Shown: piece by piece, positions 38,812-48,659 of the stretch
Layout: each line of letters starts with the position of its first letter
Numbering within the stretch: the first letter of the stretch is position 1
Origin: Symbiodinium natans
Taxonomy: Eukaryota > Sar > Dinophyceae > Suessiales > Symbiodiniaceae
DNA length: 64,000 bases
Assembly (NCBI GenBank): GCA_905221605.1
Contig: CAJNDS010002668.1
Coordinates: 861,501-925,500 of the forward strand
Reading direction: 5' to 3'
Program-made: the position numbers and the translations under genes
Notes under the pieces: model-generated
Told to the model about the DNA's origin: nothing
What the model saw: only the letters and a program-made list of their open reading frames with translations
Databases searched by the model: none

Positions 38812-39215
38812 GTACGAGGGAAGTGTCTACAATGTGGCAGTCAACCCGGAAGCAGGCACAGTAGCAGTCGCGTTCTCAGCCGCCGTCAGGGTTCTGGGAT
38901 TCACGCCCGCAAAGGGCGAAAGTCTCATCGAGAACGCCCTACGCCCTAACGAATCAGGGTTGTCGGCTTTCTTGGCAGGTGTCCCTCCCCAAGCTTTTCA
39001 GCTTCCTTGCGATTCGCAAAGATTTGCAGCAGGGGCAACGCAAGAAGACTCAGCTCCATCCCGAACCAAGTATCAACAAGTGTCTTAGGCTTGAGAGAAC
39101 CCTCCATCGTGTCCCGATTCGCAAAAACTCGGGAGGACGATGCCACACGACGTCCCCTGGGTCCCCAATGAAGCGCAAACCGCTGATTCCGAAGTGCGAA
39201 ACCTGGGACCCCTGA
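38812..39215 (+). CDS. Gene fragment with two overlapping exon candidates
   Basis: CGCTCGCCAG|G TAC starts a frame reading YEGSVYNVAVNPEAGTVAVA..., faintly like a WD40 blade. It can run unspliced to TAA at 39088. Alternatively a GT near 38893 and CAAGCTTTTCAG near 39000 splice it to a second frame, FLAIRKDLQQGQRKKTQLHP... to TGA at 39215, basic and protein-like. I cannot choose between the models, but some coding is likely. Confidence 0.45.
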
Positions 39216-39532
39216 ACCCTGACCCTGAAGCCCTAGGCTCCAAGCCCTGAGCTCTAAACTCGACGCCCCCTAAGCCCTGAACTCTAAGCCCGAAGAGCCC
39301 TTAAAGCAGCTGAACCACTACACCCCCCCCCCCAAATTCCCTCCCAAACTCCCAAGCCCTAAACACGCGATGCTGCAGACCCCCGGCTCAGGCGTGCCTA
39401 CGATTCATGCAAGCGGGCGAGGGTGCGGCTCAGGCGATGCAGGGTCAAACTTTGGACTTTAGAACCTAGAGTTTGGGGCTTCAGGCCTCTGATTTCTTGC
39501 AAGCTTCCCTACTCGGAGCAACCCTAAGCCCT
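39216..39532. other. Degenerate C-rich repeat and unique sequence
   Basis: No array. An open stretch at about 39392-39470 (ACLRFMQAGEGAAQAMQGQT, then TAG) is exon-like. Confidence 0.35.
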
Positions 39533-39662
39533 AAACCCTAAACCCCTAAACCCCTAAACCCCTAAACCCCTAAACCCCTAAACCCCTAAACCCCTAAACC
39601 CTAAACCCTAAACCCTAAACCCCTAAACCCTAAACCCTAAACCCTAAACCCCTAAACCCCGA
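39533..39662 (-). repeat. CCCCTAAA (8-mer) array
   Basis: Mostly 8-bp units, complementary to the TTTAGGGG type seen at 21.1 and 22.7 kb. Confidence 0.95.
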
Positions 39663-40075
39663 ATCCGTTTGGAAGGGTCGGGGATTCCATGGCTTGAAGG
39701 GGTCCAGGTTTGTGATTGGCCAGTCCCGACTCCTCCGACCCTTTCGCCCGGAACTGCCTAGAAGGGTTTAGGGCTAAGGGCTTCCCAGGCCCGAAGGTTG
39801 GGGGGTGAGGAGTTTGGACTTTCAGGGGATTTGGCGTTCAGGGGTTTGAGTTGCTTTAGAGGGCCTTTGTGCCTAGAACCCGAAGGCGAACAAGCCTAAA
39901 CCCCCCAAACCCGAGCCCGCAAGTACCAGAACCACAACATGACCAACCTCAAGCTTCTTATTCTCCCAAAACCTCCACCAACCCAGACGCACACCCGGAA
40001 AGCCCTAAACTCGTATACCACCCCAAAGATACACCCCTATACACCGCTGTGCGCACCTGTGCACCTTTTGTGCAG
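39663..40075. other. Unique sequence
   Basis: A short frame ending AGAAGG|GTTTAGGG at about 39763 (GFVIGQSRLLRPFRPELPRR) resembles the exon-plus-TTTAGGG pattern. Confidence 0.3.
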
Positions 40076-40252
40076 ACATGGGCTTCCTTGTCCGCGTTTG
40101 TCACAGCCACGACCCGTCTCCTTCATCAAAGTGGCGAGAATTTGGAGGGTGGCCGTGGGTTCACAGGGCACCTGTGGGCTGCGCATGGCAGATGGCCCCA
40201 GGAAGCAAAGGGGCTTGGCTTGCACAACTGTGTCTGCTGCCCGGGGGTTTAG
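40076..40252 (+). CDS. Exon-like island, 59 codons
   Basis: Starts after CACCTTTTGTGCAG and reads TWASLSAFVTATTRLLHQSG... to ...LHNCVCCPGV, with TAG supplied by GGGTTTAGGC. If spliced, the donor is the GTTTAGG. Long and with a clean acceptor; function unknown. Confidence 0.4.
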   Translation, partial: TWASLSAFVTATTRLLHQSGENLEGGRGFTGHLWAAHGRWPQEAKGLGLHNCVCCPGV

Positions 40253-40427
40253 GCTTTAAGCCTCAAGCCCCAAACCTGAAACCCTCAACCCCCCCCCCCC
40301 CCTTTCTTTCCCCAAGCCCCAAACCCTCTCAGCCCACAACCCCTGTGTTTACCGCCTAACCCTAATCCCTCAACCCGAACCCGAACCCCCAAACAAGGCT
40401 GCGCCAACCCGAAGTTTGGCTTTTCAG

Positions 40428-40493
40428 GCCACGCCACAGACTGTGATTGTCATGGTCATCTGGTCCGGGGCCCCAGGCACTGAGTTTGAGTTT

Positions 40494-40495
<2 letters not shown>
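40428..40495 (+). CDS. Exon-like island before a long poly-C
   Basis: After GGCTTTTCAG reads ATPQTVIVMVIWSGAPGTEF..., GC3 about 70%, running into poly-C. The donor is not clear. Confidence 0.35.

Positions 40496-40496
<1 letters not shown>

Positions 40497-40552
<56 letters not shown>
40497..40552 (-). repeat. Poly-C run, about 54 nt
   Basis: Longest homopolymer in the window, followed by GCCCACCCCCTCACAG, so positioned like a polypyrimidine tract. Confidence 0.9.
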
Positions 40553-40553
<1 letters not shown>

Positions 40554-40568
40554 CCCACCCCCTCACAG

Positions 40569-40695
40569 CACTTTGAGGAGCCTTGGCTGTAAAGATCACA
40601 TATGTCCGGCCTTGTCGCACGAGGCCAAACGGCCAGCTGCAGCACGAGGCAAGGGGTGCGGAGCAACAAGATGTTCTCAAGCCAGGCTAGAACAA
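40569..40695 (+). CDS. Exon-like island after poly-C
   Basis: After CCTCACAG the frame reads TLRSLGCKDHICPALSHEAK... to ...QARLEQN, ending at CCCTAAA. The minus strand is also open. Confidence 0.3.
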
Positions 40696-40922
40696 AACTA
40701 CACCCTAAACCCTGAACCGCAAGTATCAATGAAATTGCATATGCCCCCTGCACATGCAGCTGCCTCTCCGGAAGATAGACTACAAAGATAGGCTACACTC
40801 AGGGGTTCGGGTTTAGCTTTAGATGGGTCTAGGGTTTGGGGCTGATTTTCAGGTTGTCATACTATGGAGCTGGACCGGTGTTGTCATGAAAGCACCTCAG
40901 CCGGCCACCTTAGATTCATTAC

Positions 40923-41028
40923 CTGGGATGTTCCCCCTTCTATTAACAGTCCTTAATAGGATTGTAATCGGGGATATTATAATTAATGTCTATGAAGGAC
41001 TGTTAGAGTAGAAGGGGGAACATCCCAA
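40923..41028. mobile_element. MITE family 1, copy C
   Basis: 106 bp, nearly palindromic: GGGATGTTCCCCCTTC ... GAAGGGGGAACATCCC with inner AACAGTCCTTAATAGG / GAAGGACTGTTAG. Flanked by TTCATTAC and TTCATTGC, an 8-bp duplication with one change. The best preserved copy. Confidence 0.85.
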
Positions 41029-41069
41029 TTCATTGCAACCAGACCCAGGCACTGTGCACTGCTGACAGG

Positions 41070-41326
41070 ATTTAGGGTTTAGGGTTCAGGGTCTAGGATT
41101 TAGGGTTAAGGGACCCTCTTTTAGGGCAACAACTTCCGACATTCAGCCTCTTAGCCTCCGAGCCTCCGAGCTTGTGAGCCTCTAAGCCCTCAGTGTATGA
41201 AAAGCCACGATGAGAAGCTTACCGTGGAGATTAAGCCCTAAAGCCTAAACCCTAAACCCCAAACCCCAAACCCTAAATCCTAAACCCTAAACCCTAAATC
41301 CTAAACCCTAAACCCCACACGCGGGT
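41070..41326. repeat. Short G- and C-rich telomere tracts
   Basis: TTTAGGG variants at 41070-41120; CCCTAAA/CCCTAAATCC at 41238-41318. Between them a short frame (MKSHDEKLTVEIKP) ends on a CCC TAA. Confidence 0.75.
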
Positions 41327-41349
41327 CTACGGAGCATTTTGCTCCGTAG
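41327..41349. repeat. Perfect 10-bp-stem hairpin
   Basis: CTACGGAGCA-TTT-TGCTCCGTAG. It lies within an open frame (RVYGAFCSVGAVEAA). Confidence 0.7.
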
Positions 41350-41487
41350 GAGCCGTTGAAGCTGCGGCTGCCGCCCACCACACTAGGCCCATCTGGGCTT
41401 CAGGGAGGAGGGTTAGGGCTTGAGGGTTTGGGGGTTGAAAGTTTGAGGTTTGGGGGGTTTAGGGTTTAGGGTTTTGGGGTTTAGGGT

Positions 41488-41895
41488 TTAGGGTTTAGGG
41501 TTTAGGATACGCGCTAAACCCTGATTCCTATAAACCCTATACACCCTAAGCCGTGCCGCCTGGGCTCCCGCAGTACCACGTCGATGAATAGAACGCAAGA
41601 ATTTTAGGCGTATCCATACTGGGTCAACCCGGCTTGATGTATAAGACGCTGCCCCTGCCCATGAGCTTTGTGCCCTGTAGCCTGATCTGTCTACATGGGC
41701 TTCGCCCTTCGTGGGAAGGGCCGTAAGCATGCACCTGCCTATGTTTGAGCTGTGGCTCCAAGGTCTTGTAACATCAGCTACGTAAGCTGAGACCCAGAGA
41801 CCAGACAATGGTTGAAAACAACAGGGCACACTTTTTCCTAGGTATCTGGAGAACCTTGAGCACGCTCCGCACTGCCATTTGCCCGTACCTTGCAC
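41488..41895 (-). CDS. Minus-strand ORF, about 130 codons
   Basis: Longest array-free minus frame here: ...GKWQCGACSRFSRYLGKSVP... to ...RGTAGAQAARLRVYR. It starts on a GTG, so an acceptor or alternative start is implied. Composition is protein-like but no family is recognised. Confidence 0.35.
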   Translation of the reverse strand: MQGTGKWQCGACSRFSRYLGKSVPCCFQPLSGLWVSAYVADVTRPWSHSSNIGRCMLTALPTKGEAHVDRSGYRAQSSWAGAASYTSSRVDPVWIRLKFLRSIHRRGTAGAQAARLRVYRVYRNQGLARILNPKP

Positions 41896-41964
41896 TACGC
41901 TAAGTGACTAAACCTGAAACCCTTAACTCTGATCCCCACTAGAAAGGTTCAGGGTCGCAAGACT

Positions 41965-42160
41965 CCAAATTTCCTAAACCCTAAACCCTAAACCCTAAAC
42001 CCTAAACCCTAAACCCTAAACCCTAAACCCTAAACCCTAAACCCTAAACCCTAAACCCTAAACCCTAAACCCTAAACCCTAAACCCTAAACCCTAAACCC
42101 TAAACCCTAAACCCTAAACCCTAAACCCTAAACCCTAAACCCTAAACCCTAAACCCTAAA
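41965..42160 (-). repeat. Long perfect CCCTAAA array
   Basis: About 28 units without change. Confidence 0.97.
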
Positions 42161-42540
42161 CTGCGAAGCCCCAAGCCAGGGGCCGACAGAGATTTGCTGC
42201 CACCGATGGCGCGCGGGGCAGTGTGGACTGGTATTTCAGCTGAGCCATGTGGGCGGGAACCTAAATCTTAAGACCCTTGTGTGAGAACTTAAGGCCCTAA
42301 AATGGCGAAAGTAAGGGACCCTGCTATAGACTCCAAATAGTAGGATTCTCTTACAAGAAGGACCCCCCCACTCTATAAGCCTTGAGTTACAGCTGGTTGG
42401 GCAGGGGAGGCGGCTTTTCATGCCTTGTTTTGGAGTGTTCTGGATACCTGGGTGTGCGGCTTCGGTGCGTTGAGTCTCGACAAAGGTGCTTAAATATCCA
42501 AGTCTCGATGTCCTGCCCCCGGAAAGAAGCCCTGAACCCG
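42161..42540. other. Unique sequence with a family-2 remnant
   Basis: 42285-42376 matches family 2 in reverse: on minus GGGGGTCCTTCTTGTAAGAG...TATTTGGAGTC...GGGTCCC. The island 42170-42270 is open on plus (PGADRDLLPPMARGAVWTGI). Confidence 0.4.
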
Positions 42541-43012
42541 AAACCAAAAACCCAAAACCCCAAACCCCAAACCCTAAACCCCAAACCCTAAACCCTAAAC
42601 CCTAAACCCTCAACCCTAAACCCTTGTTGGGGGTTCAGGTTTCGGGTTGGCTTTGGCTCGCAGATTGGGCGGTAAGCCCGTTGCAGGTCACCATGTCGCG
42701 GACACATGGCACCTCCATCGTCATCGGCAGACTTGCTGACGGACAGGCGGTAGGGGTCGGCTGTGATTCTGAGTGATATAGGGGCCTGCAGCTACTTAGA
42801 ATGCGCATGTTGGTGGCTGGCGTGTGATCATTGGTGTGGAATGCTGAGGGGAGAACATTGGGGCACTTTTTTGAGGCTCCTGTAGTAGACGTGCCTAGAG
42901 CTCAATTGAGTCGCTGTGGTTTCTGGTTTTCTCGTCAGAACGTGTGGAGTGCCAAGGAATTAGACCCTAGCCCTGAGCCCTATTCAGTAAACCTTACCAA
43001 GAGCCTGTAAAC
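42541..43012. other. C-rich repeat and unique sequence
   Basis: CCCTAAA/CCCCAAA at 42541-42625. After CCGTTGCAG near 42690 a frame reads VTMSRTHGTSIVIGRLADGQ... to TGA, a possible small exon. Confidence 0.35.
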
Positions 43013-43330
43013 CCTAAACCCTAAACCCTAAACCCTAAACCCTAAACCCTAAACCCTAAACCCTAAACCCCAAACCCCAAAGCCCAAACCCCAAACATGA
43101 ACCCAAGAGTCGAGTTGCTTTAACTCAGCCCTCAGCCCTCACTTAACTCGCCTCCGCAAGCCCCACCTATGAGAGGCCCCAGCGGTTGTTCCGAAATTCC
43201 CTCATCCATTAAACCCTAAACCCTAAACCCTAAACCCTAAGCCCTAAGCCCTAAGCCCTAAGCCCTAAGCCCTAAGGCCTAAGCCCTAAGCCCTAAGCCC
43301 TAAGTCCCAAGCCCTAAGCCCTAAGCCCAA
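43013..43330 (-). repeat. CCCTAAA and CCCTAAG arrays
   Basis: CCCTAAA 43013-43085; CCCTAAA then about twelve CCCTAAG units 43212-43330. Confidence 0.95.
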
Positions 43331-43437
43331 AACCCCTCACTTCAGTTTGAAGGTCTTCTGCTGGCAGCTCAATTCGGCCCGGTCCCAGCTCGTCAGCGAG
43401 GTGGGAAAGTGGGGGGACTCTAGGGGCCCCAAACCCT
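43331..43437 (+). CDS. Exon-like island
   Basis: Two plus frames are open. HFSLKVFCWQLNSARSQLVS... looks more protein-like, while FEGLLLAAQFGPVPARQRGG... follows ACTTCAG directly. Left CCCTAAG, right CCCCAAA. Confidence 0.3.
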
Positions 43438-43720
43438 GCCCCAAACCCCAAACCCCAAACCCCAAACCCCAAACCCCAAACCCCAAACCCCAAACCCCAA
43501 ACCCCAAACCCCAAACCCCAAACCCCAAACCCCAAACCCCACACCCCAAACCCCAAACACCCCAAACCCCAAACTCCAAACCCCAAACCCCAAACCCCAA
43601 ACCTTAATCCCTAATCCCTAAACCCTAAACCCTAAAACACCTAAACACCTAAATCACCTAAAGCCTTAAAACCCTAAACCCGGAACCCTAAACCCCAAAA
43701 CCAAACCCAAAACTTTGGGT
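43438..43720 (-). repeat. CCCCAAA array then degenerate
   Basis: About 23 CCCCAAA units to 43600, then CCCTAAT/CACCTAAA variants. Confidence 0.95.
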
Positions 43721-44264
43721 GGCTTGAGGTTCTGGATTCGGGGCCTTTCGGGTTCGGGTGTCAGACACTTGGATTTTGAGTTTCGAGGGGAAGGAAATCA
43801 AAATACTTAGGGTTTAGGGTAGATCCTGCCAGCATTTCAGCTCAATAGGCACATGGTACTTGTGTATGGCCCCTCTGAAAACAGAAGCCGAAACCCTAAA
43901 GCTCAAACCTGAAAGATGACCTAAGCTCTAAACTCTGAACCGAGCGAAGTACCCGACCGAAAGCCCAGAAGCCCAAACCCAACATCTTAAACTTCAAACT
44001 CTGAAACCAAAACCCTCAACCCTCAGTCCAACACCGACACCCGAACCCGAAACCGAGCCTAAACCCTAGACATTCATTCCTACATGCATGCGTATTGCGC
44101 AGGCCAGCCAGCAGATCACCAAGCGAATCGCTAAACTCTGAACAGTAATCCGAGACCCGGAGCCCGAATCATGTTTGGGGCATTTGCCCAGCCTTCGCAC
44201 AAAGGTCGGGCTCTGGACGTATGTGTGACAGCCGCCTGCGGTGCCATGCGCCTTCAGTTGCAAC
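43721..44264. other. Unique sequence upstream of the membrane protein gene
   Basis: Low-copy degenerate C-rich units. CAGCATTTCAG near 43834 precedes an open stretch (LNRHMVLVYGPSENRSR). No promoter motif recognised. Confidence 0.35.
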
Positions 44265-45449
44265 ATGGATGTGTCGGAAGCCGATGAGGCAGGGACAGCG
44301 ACGGACTTTGATGAGGCAGACTGCGAGTTGTTAAGCTTGCTGGATGCGGTCGGGCATAAGAGGATCGACATCTTGCAGTCGCTTCATCTTCAATGTCTAG
44401 CTGTCGCGCTGGTGCAGTTTGCATGTGCGCCTCTGATCTTCCTGGCTGCCTACCGCGGCTATGAAGCTGTTGCTGGACTGATTCTCGGCCTCATGATGCT
44501 AAGCTCCACCGCTTTGCAATATTGGCTGGCGCGAAGGCTGCTCTCGTGGCTGAGGTCTCAACCAGGCAAGGGCACGTGGCAGCACGCCATCGAAGCCCTT
44601 GCCTCCACTGTGGACCGCGTTGCATTTGGGATGCCTTGTGCTGCGACGCATGGGCTCGTGTGCGTGTTCGGTATGGTCGAAGCTATAGATCCAGCCCTCG
44701 ACGCCTGGGCAGCTGCGAATGCCTGGAGCCTGTGGGCCGGGCCGGTGAAGCGAAAGTTTCAGTCATCTTGGAAGTCTGTACCCGTTATCGGCTCACTGGT
44801 TGCTTGGCTCGGCTTACCTGGTGTGCTGTTGTTGATACTTGGCGGTTCTATGCTTTGCCAGCTCGTGGCCTTGTGGTGGGAGGACGGGCACCTTACTCGA
44901 AGACTTGATGTGTTCACTGAGGAGGGCGATGAGACAACGGTCAGGAGCAGGTTCAGAGTGTGGTATTCCTGGAAACATCTGACCGACCTTGGTGGCTTGC
45001 TCATACTTCACGACGCTTTCGAGAAGCTGGTCTACGTGGAGCTGGGGCATGACACAGGAGGAGAGCTGTATCCGGTGGTGGACCGGCAAATCGCATTCAT
45101 CCCCAAAGTGGTTGCAGAAGCGCTCCCGAGCTTCTGGTTCCAAATCTCCGTCCTTGCCTTGACGTATGACTCCACTCCAAGCAGCACCTTGGCCATCAAC
45201 CTGGCGTCCATCGGCAGCAGCATGATCTGCATCACCAAGCTGCTCTACTTGCAGGCCTCGACCTTGCTCGTTTCGTTACCTCCCCACCTGGCCTGCAGCC
45301 GACACATCCTGGTGTGGTTCGCGAACGCGATGTCGTGTTTGTTCGTGCTGTGCTGCTTCCCTTTGTGCCTGATAAGGCTTGCAAGTGTGTGGGTCTGTCC
45401 CAGTCACATCCTTTTGCTTTCACAGGGGTGCTTTGAGCCGGAGCACTGA
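44265..45449 (+). CDS. Multi-pass membrane protein, 394 aa
   Basis: ATG 44265 to TGA; the frame is open from a GTG at 44241, but MDVSEADEAG with an acidic N-terminus is the better start. Hydrophobic segments at about residues 43-63, 66-88, 118-140, 176-205, 283-300, 308-328 and 346-372 suggest six or seven membrane spans. A soluble stretch (206-282) is rich in charged residues (TRRLDVFTEEGDETTV). The EALPSFWFQISVLALTYD segment recalls the E.xP..xxQ motif of XK-related proteins, but I would not assign that family on it. Intronless as read and free of telomere repeat, the longest such coding stretch with the ankyrin and RCC1-like genes. Role unknown. Confidence 0.75.
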   Translation: MDVSEADEAGTATDFDEADCELLSLLDAVGHKRIDILQSLHLQCLAVALVQFACAPLIFLAAYRGYEAVAGLILGLMMLSSTALQYWLARRLLSWLRSQPGKGTWQHAIEALASTVDRVAFGMPCAATHGLVCVFGMVEAIDPALDAWAAANAWSLWAGPVKRKFQSSWKSVPVIGSLVAWLGLPGVLLLILGGSMLCQLVALWWEDGHLTRRLDVFTEEGDETTVRSRFRVWYSWKHLTDLGGLLILHDAFEKLVYVELGHDTGGELYPVVDRQIAFIPKVVAEALPSFWFQISVLALTYDSTPSSTLAINLASIGSSMICITKLLYLQASTLLVSLPPHLACSRHILVWFANAMSCLFVLCCFPLCLIRLASVWVCPSHILLLSQGCFEPEH

Positions 45450-45519
45450 GTAAAGCGCGAATTCCAACGCAACTTTGGACATCTCCATTGGTCGGAAGGA
45501 CTGGCTTCCCAATCACACT

Positions 45520-45600
45520 AAACCGTAAAGCCTAAACCCTAAACCCTACACCCTACACCCCAAACCCTAAACCCTAAACCTCTGTATTCTCAACCTCTGG
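45520..45600 (-). repeat. Degenerate CCCTAAA tract
   Basis: CCCTAAA with CCCTACA variants. Confidence 0.8.
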
Positions 45601-45601
45601 G

Positions 45602-45688
45602 TTCAAGGCAAATGCGGGTAGTTCTGAGTCGGGGCGTGTTGCGCTTGAGTATGAAGTGCTTGTGGTCCTGAACGTCCGCTTCCACTGA
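45602..45688 (+). CDS. Terminal exon-like frame
   Basis: Reads FKANAGSSESGRVALEYEVL... to ...NVRFH and TGA. The stop lies inside the 8-bp target duplication of the next element. GC3 about 61%; no domain recognised. Confidence 0.4.
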   Translation, partial: FKANAGSSESGRVALEYEVLVVLNVRFH

Positions 45689-45691
45689 ATA

Positions 45692-45792
45692 TCGGGATGT
45701 TCCCGCGTATACTAACAGTCCTTAATAGGGATTATAATCGGGGGTACTATAGTCTCTGTTAAGGACTGTTAGTACAAGGGGGCACACCCCAA
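45692..45792. mobile_element. MITE family 1, copy D
   Basis: 101 bp: CGGGATGTTCCCGCG ... AAGGGGGCACACCCCAA with AACAGTCCTTAATAGG / TTAAGGACTGTTAG arms and GGGGGTACTATAGTC core. Perfect 8-bp duplication ACTGAATA at 45684-45691 and 45793-45800. Confidence 0.85.
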
Positions 45793-45800
45793 ACTGAATA

Positions 45801-46245
45801 TCATGACGTCCCAGGAGATATCTAGGATCAGCATGTTTAGGGCTTTGTGGATGAGGGTTTAAGATTTCCGGTGTAGAGGCTAGGGCTTCATGTATGGGTG
45901 TCGGTAAGACCTAAAGGCTCCTAAACCCCAGACCTTGAACTGTCCGACACTCAGACCCTCTGCCCCAAAACCGTAAGCCCTAAGCCCCGAACCTGCACCC
46001 ACCCTTAACCCATGATAGGTCCCGCCGCAACTCTACAATACTCTACATCCTAAAGGAAGGGGCTGTTTGTGCATTGGTGTCGAAACCCTAACCCAAATCC
46101 CTTAGGGTTTAGTGTTTGGGGTTTTCCGAGAACTATTAATGCTTTAGGGTTTAGGATCTTGCAATGCAGTATCTTTCACCGTACAGGATTTTGCCAAGGT
46201 TAGGGTACCTACTTTTCAAAGGCTCCTCATAAAGAGTTTCTTGTA
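45801..46245. other. Unique sequence
   Basis: Two short open stretches: about 46017-46090 (RSRRNSTILYILKEGAVCAL, ends on CCC TAA) and about 46152-46198 (DLAMQYLSPYRILPR, ending CCAAG|GTTAGGG). Confidence 0.35.
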
Positions 46246-46300
46246 TGTATGTATGTCTGTCTGTCTGTATGCATGCATGTATGTATGTATACACGCATAC
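46246..46300. repeat. GTAT/GTCT microsatellite
   Basis: (TGTA)n and (TGTC)n runs. Confidence 0.85.
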
Positions 46301-46427
46301 GTTTCTATACATTGACGCCTATTTTGGAGACACCCATCCCCTTCCCCTCCACCACCCCAACCGTTCGCAAGGGGCAGACTCAGGGATGGGATGATGGACA
46401 CCAGATTCCGCACCCTATGAGGTGTTA

Positions 46428-46504
46428 GGGTTTAGGGTTTAGGGTTTCGGGTTTAGGGTTTAGGGTTTAGGGTTTGGGGTTTGGGGTTTGGGGTTTAGGG
46501 TTTA
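46428..46504 (+). repeat. TTTAGGG array with TTTGGGG block
   Basis: Ends GGGTTTAG directly at the next island, so TTTAG could act as acceptor. Confidence 0.9.
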
Positions 46505-46505
46505 G

Positions 46506-46603
46506 TCTGCGAGAGGCCAAGCTAGCAGTCCGCGCCGGGGCCCTCGCGAACTCCGATGATTGCTCTTGGGTTTGCTTGGCCAACAAGGAGCGCAGGTTCA
46601 TGG
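46506..46603 (+). CDS. Exon-like island, GC3 about 76%
   Basis: Reads LREAKLAVRAGALANSDDCS... to ...ANKERRFM, ending ATGG|GTAAAC at the next CCCTAAA array. 25 of 33 codons end in G or C. Helical N-terminal half. No family recognised. Confidence 0.45.
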
Positions 46604-46605
46604 GT

Positions 46606-46715
46606 AAACCCTAAACCCTGAACCCTGAACCCTGAACCCTAAACCCTGAACCCTAAACCCTAAACCCTAAACCCTAAACCCTAAACCCTAAACCCTAAAC
46701 CCTAAACCCTAAACA
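46606..46715 (-). repeat. CCCTAAA/CCCTGAA array
   Basis: CCCTGAA block at its start, then CCCTAAA. Confidence 0.95.
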
Positions 46716-46795
46716 TGGGCTCATGGGTCCATGGGGTTCTGGGTTCATGGGCTCATGGGCTCATGGGCTCATGGGCTCATGAGTTCATGGGTTTA
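46716..46795 (+). repeat. GGGCTCAT minisatellite
   Basis: About eight units of ATGGGCTC and variants, an 8-9 bp repeat unrelated to the telomere type. Confidence 0.85.
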
Positions 46796-47229
46796 GCACG
46801 TCGGGTTTAGGGTACTTAGGGTTGATGTGCTTGGGAGCCGAGGGTTAGGGGGGGTTAGGCGTGTGACAGCCTGGGGGTTTTGGAATGTGGGGAGCCGAAT
46901 TCAGGGGCTGAGGGAGACCTCGACTTGATCTTGTGTGGGGTTTCAAGGATGAAGGCTTGGGGGCTTCGGGCGCATCTATGGTTTTAAGGGGTTAGGGTCT
47001 AGGATTAAGGGTTTCGGGTTTAGGATTAAGGGTTTAGGGATTAGGGTTTAGGGTTTAGGGTTTGAGTTTTAGGGGTTTTAAGGGTTTTGGTTGGAGGGCT
47101 TTCGTTGGCAAAGTGGCTCATTAGTAGGTCTTTGGTGCACCCAAGGCCCTTCAAAATTGCCTCCTTAACAAAGGGATTCCCGGATCCTCCGCCCCAAGCC
47201 CAAACCCTGAACCCTGAGCCCGAAACCCT
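46796..47229. other. Degenerate G-rich repeat and unique sequence
   Basis: GGGTTTAGGATTA-type units at 46980-47085. No gene supported. Confidence 0.4.
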
Positions 47230-47445
47230 AGGCCCTAAACCCTAAACCCTAAACCCTAAACCCTAAACCCTAAACCCGCAACCCTAAACCCTAAACCCTA
47301 AACCCTAAACCCTAAACCCTAAACCCTAAAAAACCCTAAACCGTAAACCCTAAACCCTAAACCCCCAACCCTAAACCCTAAACCCTAAACCCTACACCCT
47401 AAACCCTAAACCCTAAACCCTAAACCCTAAACCCTAAACCCTCAG
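47230..47445 (-). repeat. CCCTAAA array
   Basis: Interrupted by single CCCGCAA, CCCCCAA and CCCTACA units. Confidence 0.95.
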
Positions 47446-47467
47446 CCCAACACCCTTGGTAAACACT

Positions 47468-47578
47468 GAGCTCCGTACTTCGCGCGAGGAGACCGGCCAC
47501 CTGGACGTCTTTATGCCGGGTTTCTCAGGTCCGGCATGGGAGTTAGGGGCATGGCCCAGGCCAGCCACAGCCCCCTGA
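47468..47578 (+). CDS. Terminal exon-like frame, GC3 about 69%
   Basis: Reads ELRTSREETGHLDVFMPGFS... to ...RPATAP and TGA, 36 codons. Natural composition; no clear acceptor. Confidence 0.4.
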   Translation, partial: ELRTSREETGHLDVFMPGFSGPAWELGAWPRPATAP

Positions 47579-47594
47579 AGCCCTGAAGCCCTGA

Positions 47595-47730
47595 AGTCCC
47601 TAAACCCCCTAAACCCTCTAAACCCTAAACCCTAAAACCTAAAACCTAAAACCTAAAACCTAAAACCTAAAACCTAAAACCTAAAACCTAAAACCTAAAA
47701 CCTAAACCCTAAACCCTAAACCCTAAACGC
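47595..47730 (-). repeat. AAAACCT (7-mer variant) array
   Basis: Eleven successive AAAACCT units between short CCCTAAA runs: same length, different unit. Confidence 0.95.
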
Positions 47731-47871
47731 TACCTAAATAACGAAAGCCCCGGAGAGTAGGCTCTGAAGTTCCCATGGGTGGCAGAAGGGAAGTTCTCGT
47801 GTGTAGCAGAAAGGGTCAAGATGTCCGATGGCAGGAGCAGCTCAGCTGAGCCCATAGTCCCTGTACAAGGT

Positions 47872-48026
47872 ACCCTAAACCCTAAACCCTAAACCCTAAA
47901 CCCTAAACCCTAAACCCTAAACCCTAAACCCTAAACCCTAAACCCTAAACCCTAAACCCTAAACCCTGAACCCTGAACCCTGAACCCTGAACCCTAAACC
48001 CTAAACCCTAAACCCTAAACCCTAAA
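47872..48026 (-). repeat. CCCTAAA/CCCTGAA array
   Basis: Preceded by GTACAAG|GTACCCTAAACCC, a donor-like edge after an open stretch (MSDGRSSSAEPIVPVQ, about 47818-47871). Confidence 0.95.
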
Positions 48027-48530
48027 GAACCAGTAGGTAAAAGCCTGCATCACCTCATTTTGCTATCCTCTGGGCGCCAGTGGCCAAGCAGAGGCTCGAT
48101 CAGATGGCCCTCCGCAATGCCCGCTTGGCCTACCTTCCAGTGGCGAAGCTTCTAAACAAGAGGCGGGCGTTAAAGGGGCTTGCATGGGTTTCGCAGAGTC
48201 TCGATCAAGGGTCGATAGGACGCTTTAAGCCTTTAAGAAGGGGTTTTGAGGGATTGCAGGAGGATGAGGGTTCTAAGTTGTGCTAAAGTTTTGGAAGTGT
48301 TCTTCAGGCAGGATTTAAAAGGCGTTCAGGGTTGTCGATGGTTTTATTGCCGGCTGTTTTTGCGAGGCTTCATGGAGCCTTACAGTTTTGAAAGGGATGT
48401 TAAGGGGCTTGAGAAGGGCTTTAAGGCTGGGCCTTGGACCCTGGCTACCGGTGGAGGGCTGACAGCTTGTTAAGATGTACAGCCCAGAGGTCAATGAAGC
48501 CCTGAAGCCGTAAGCCGTACACCCTAAAGC
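48027..48530 (+). other. Unique sequence with exon-like frame
   Basis: GGGCGCCAG near 48079 precedes VAKQRLDQMALRNARLAYLP..., open to TAA at 48286; function unknown. An overlapping frame continues to 48473. Confidence 0.35.
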
Positions 48531-48600
48531 ACCTTAAGCCCTAAACCCTAAACCCTAAACCCTAAACCCTACACCCTACACCCTAAACCCTAAGTCCTGA
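48531..48600 (-). repeat. CCCTAAA/CCCTACA tract
   Basis: Short array. Confidence 0.9.
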
Positions 48601-48659
48601 CAACCTGGGGCCCCTGAAACACCCCGTCTCTCTCTAAAGCCTAAACCCTGAAGAACCTG

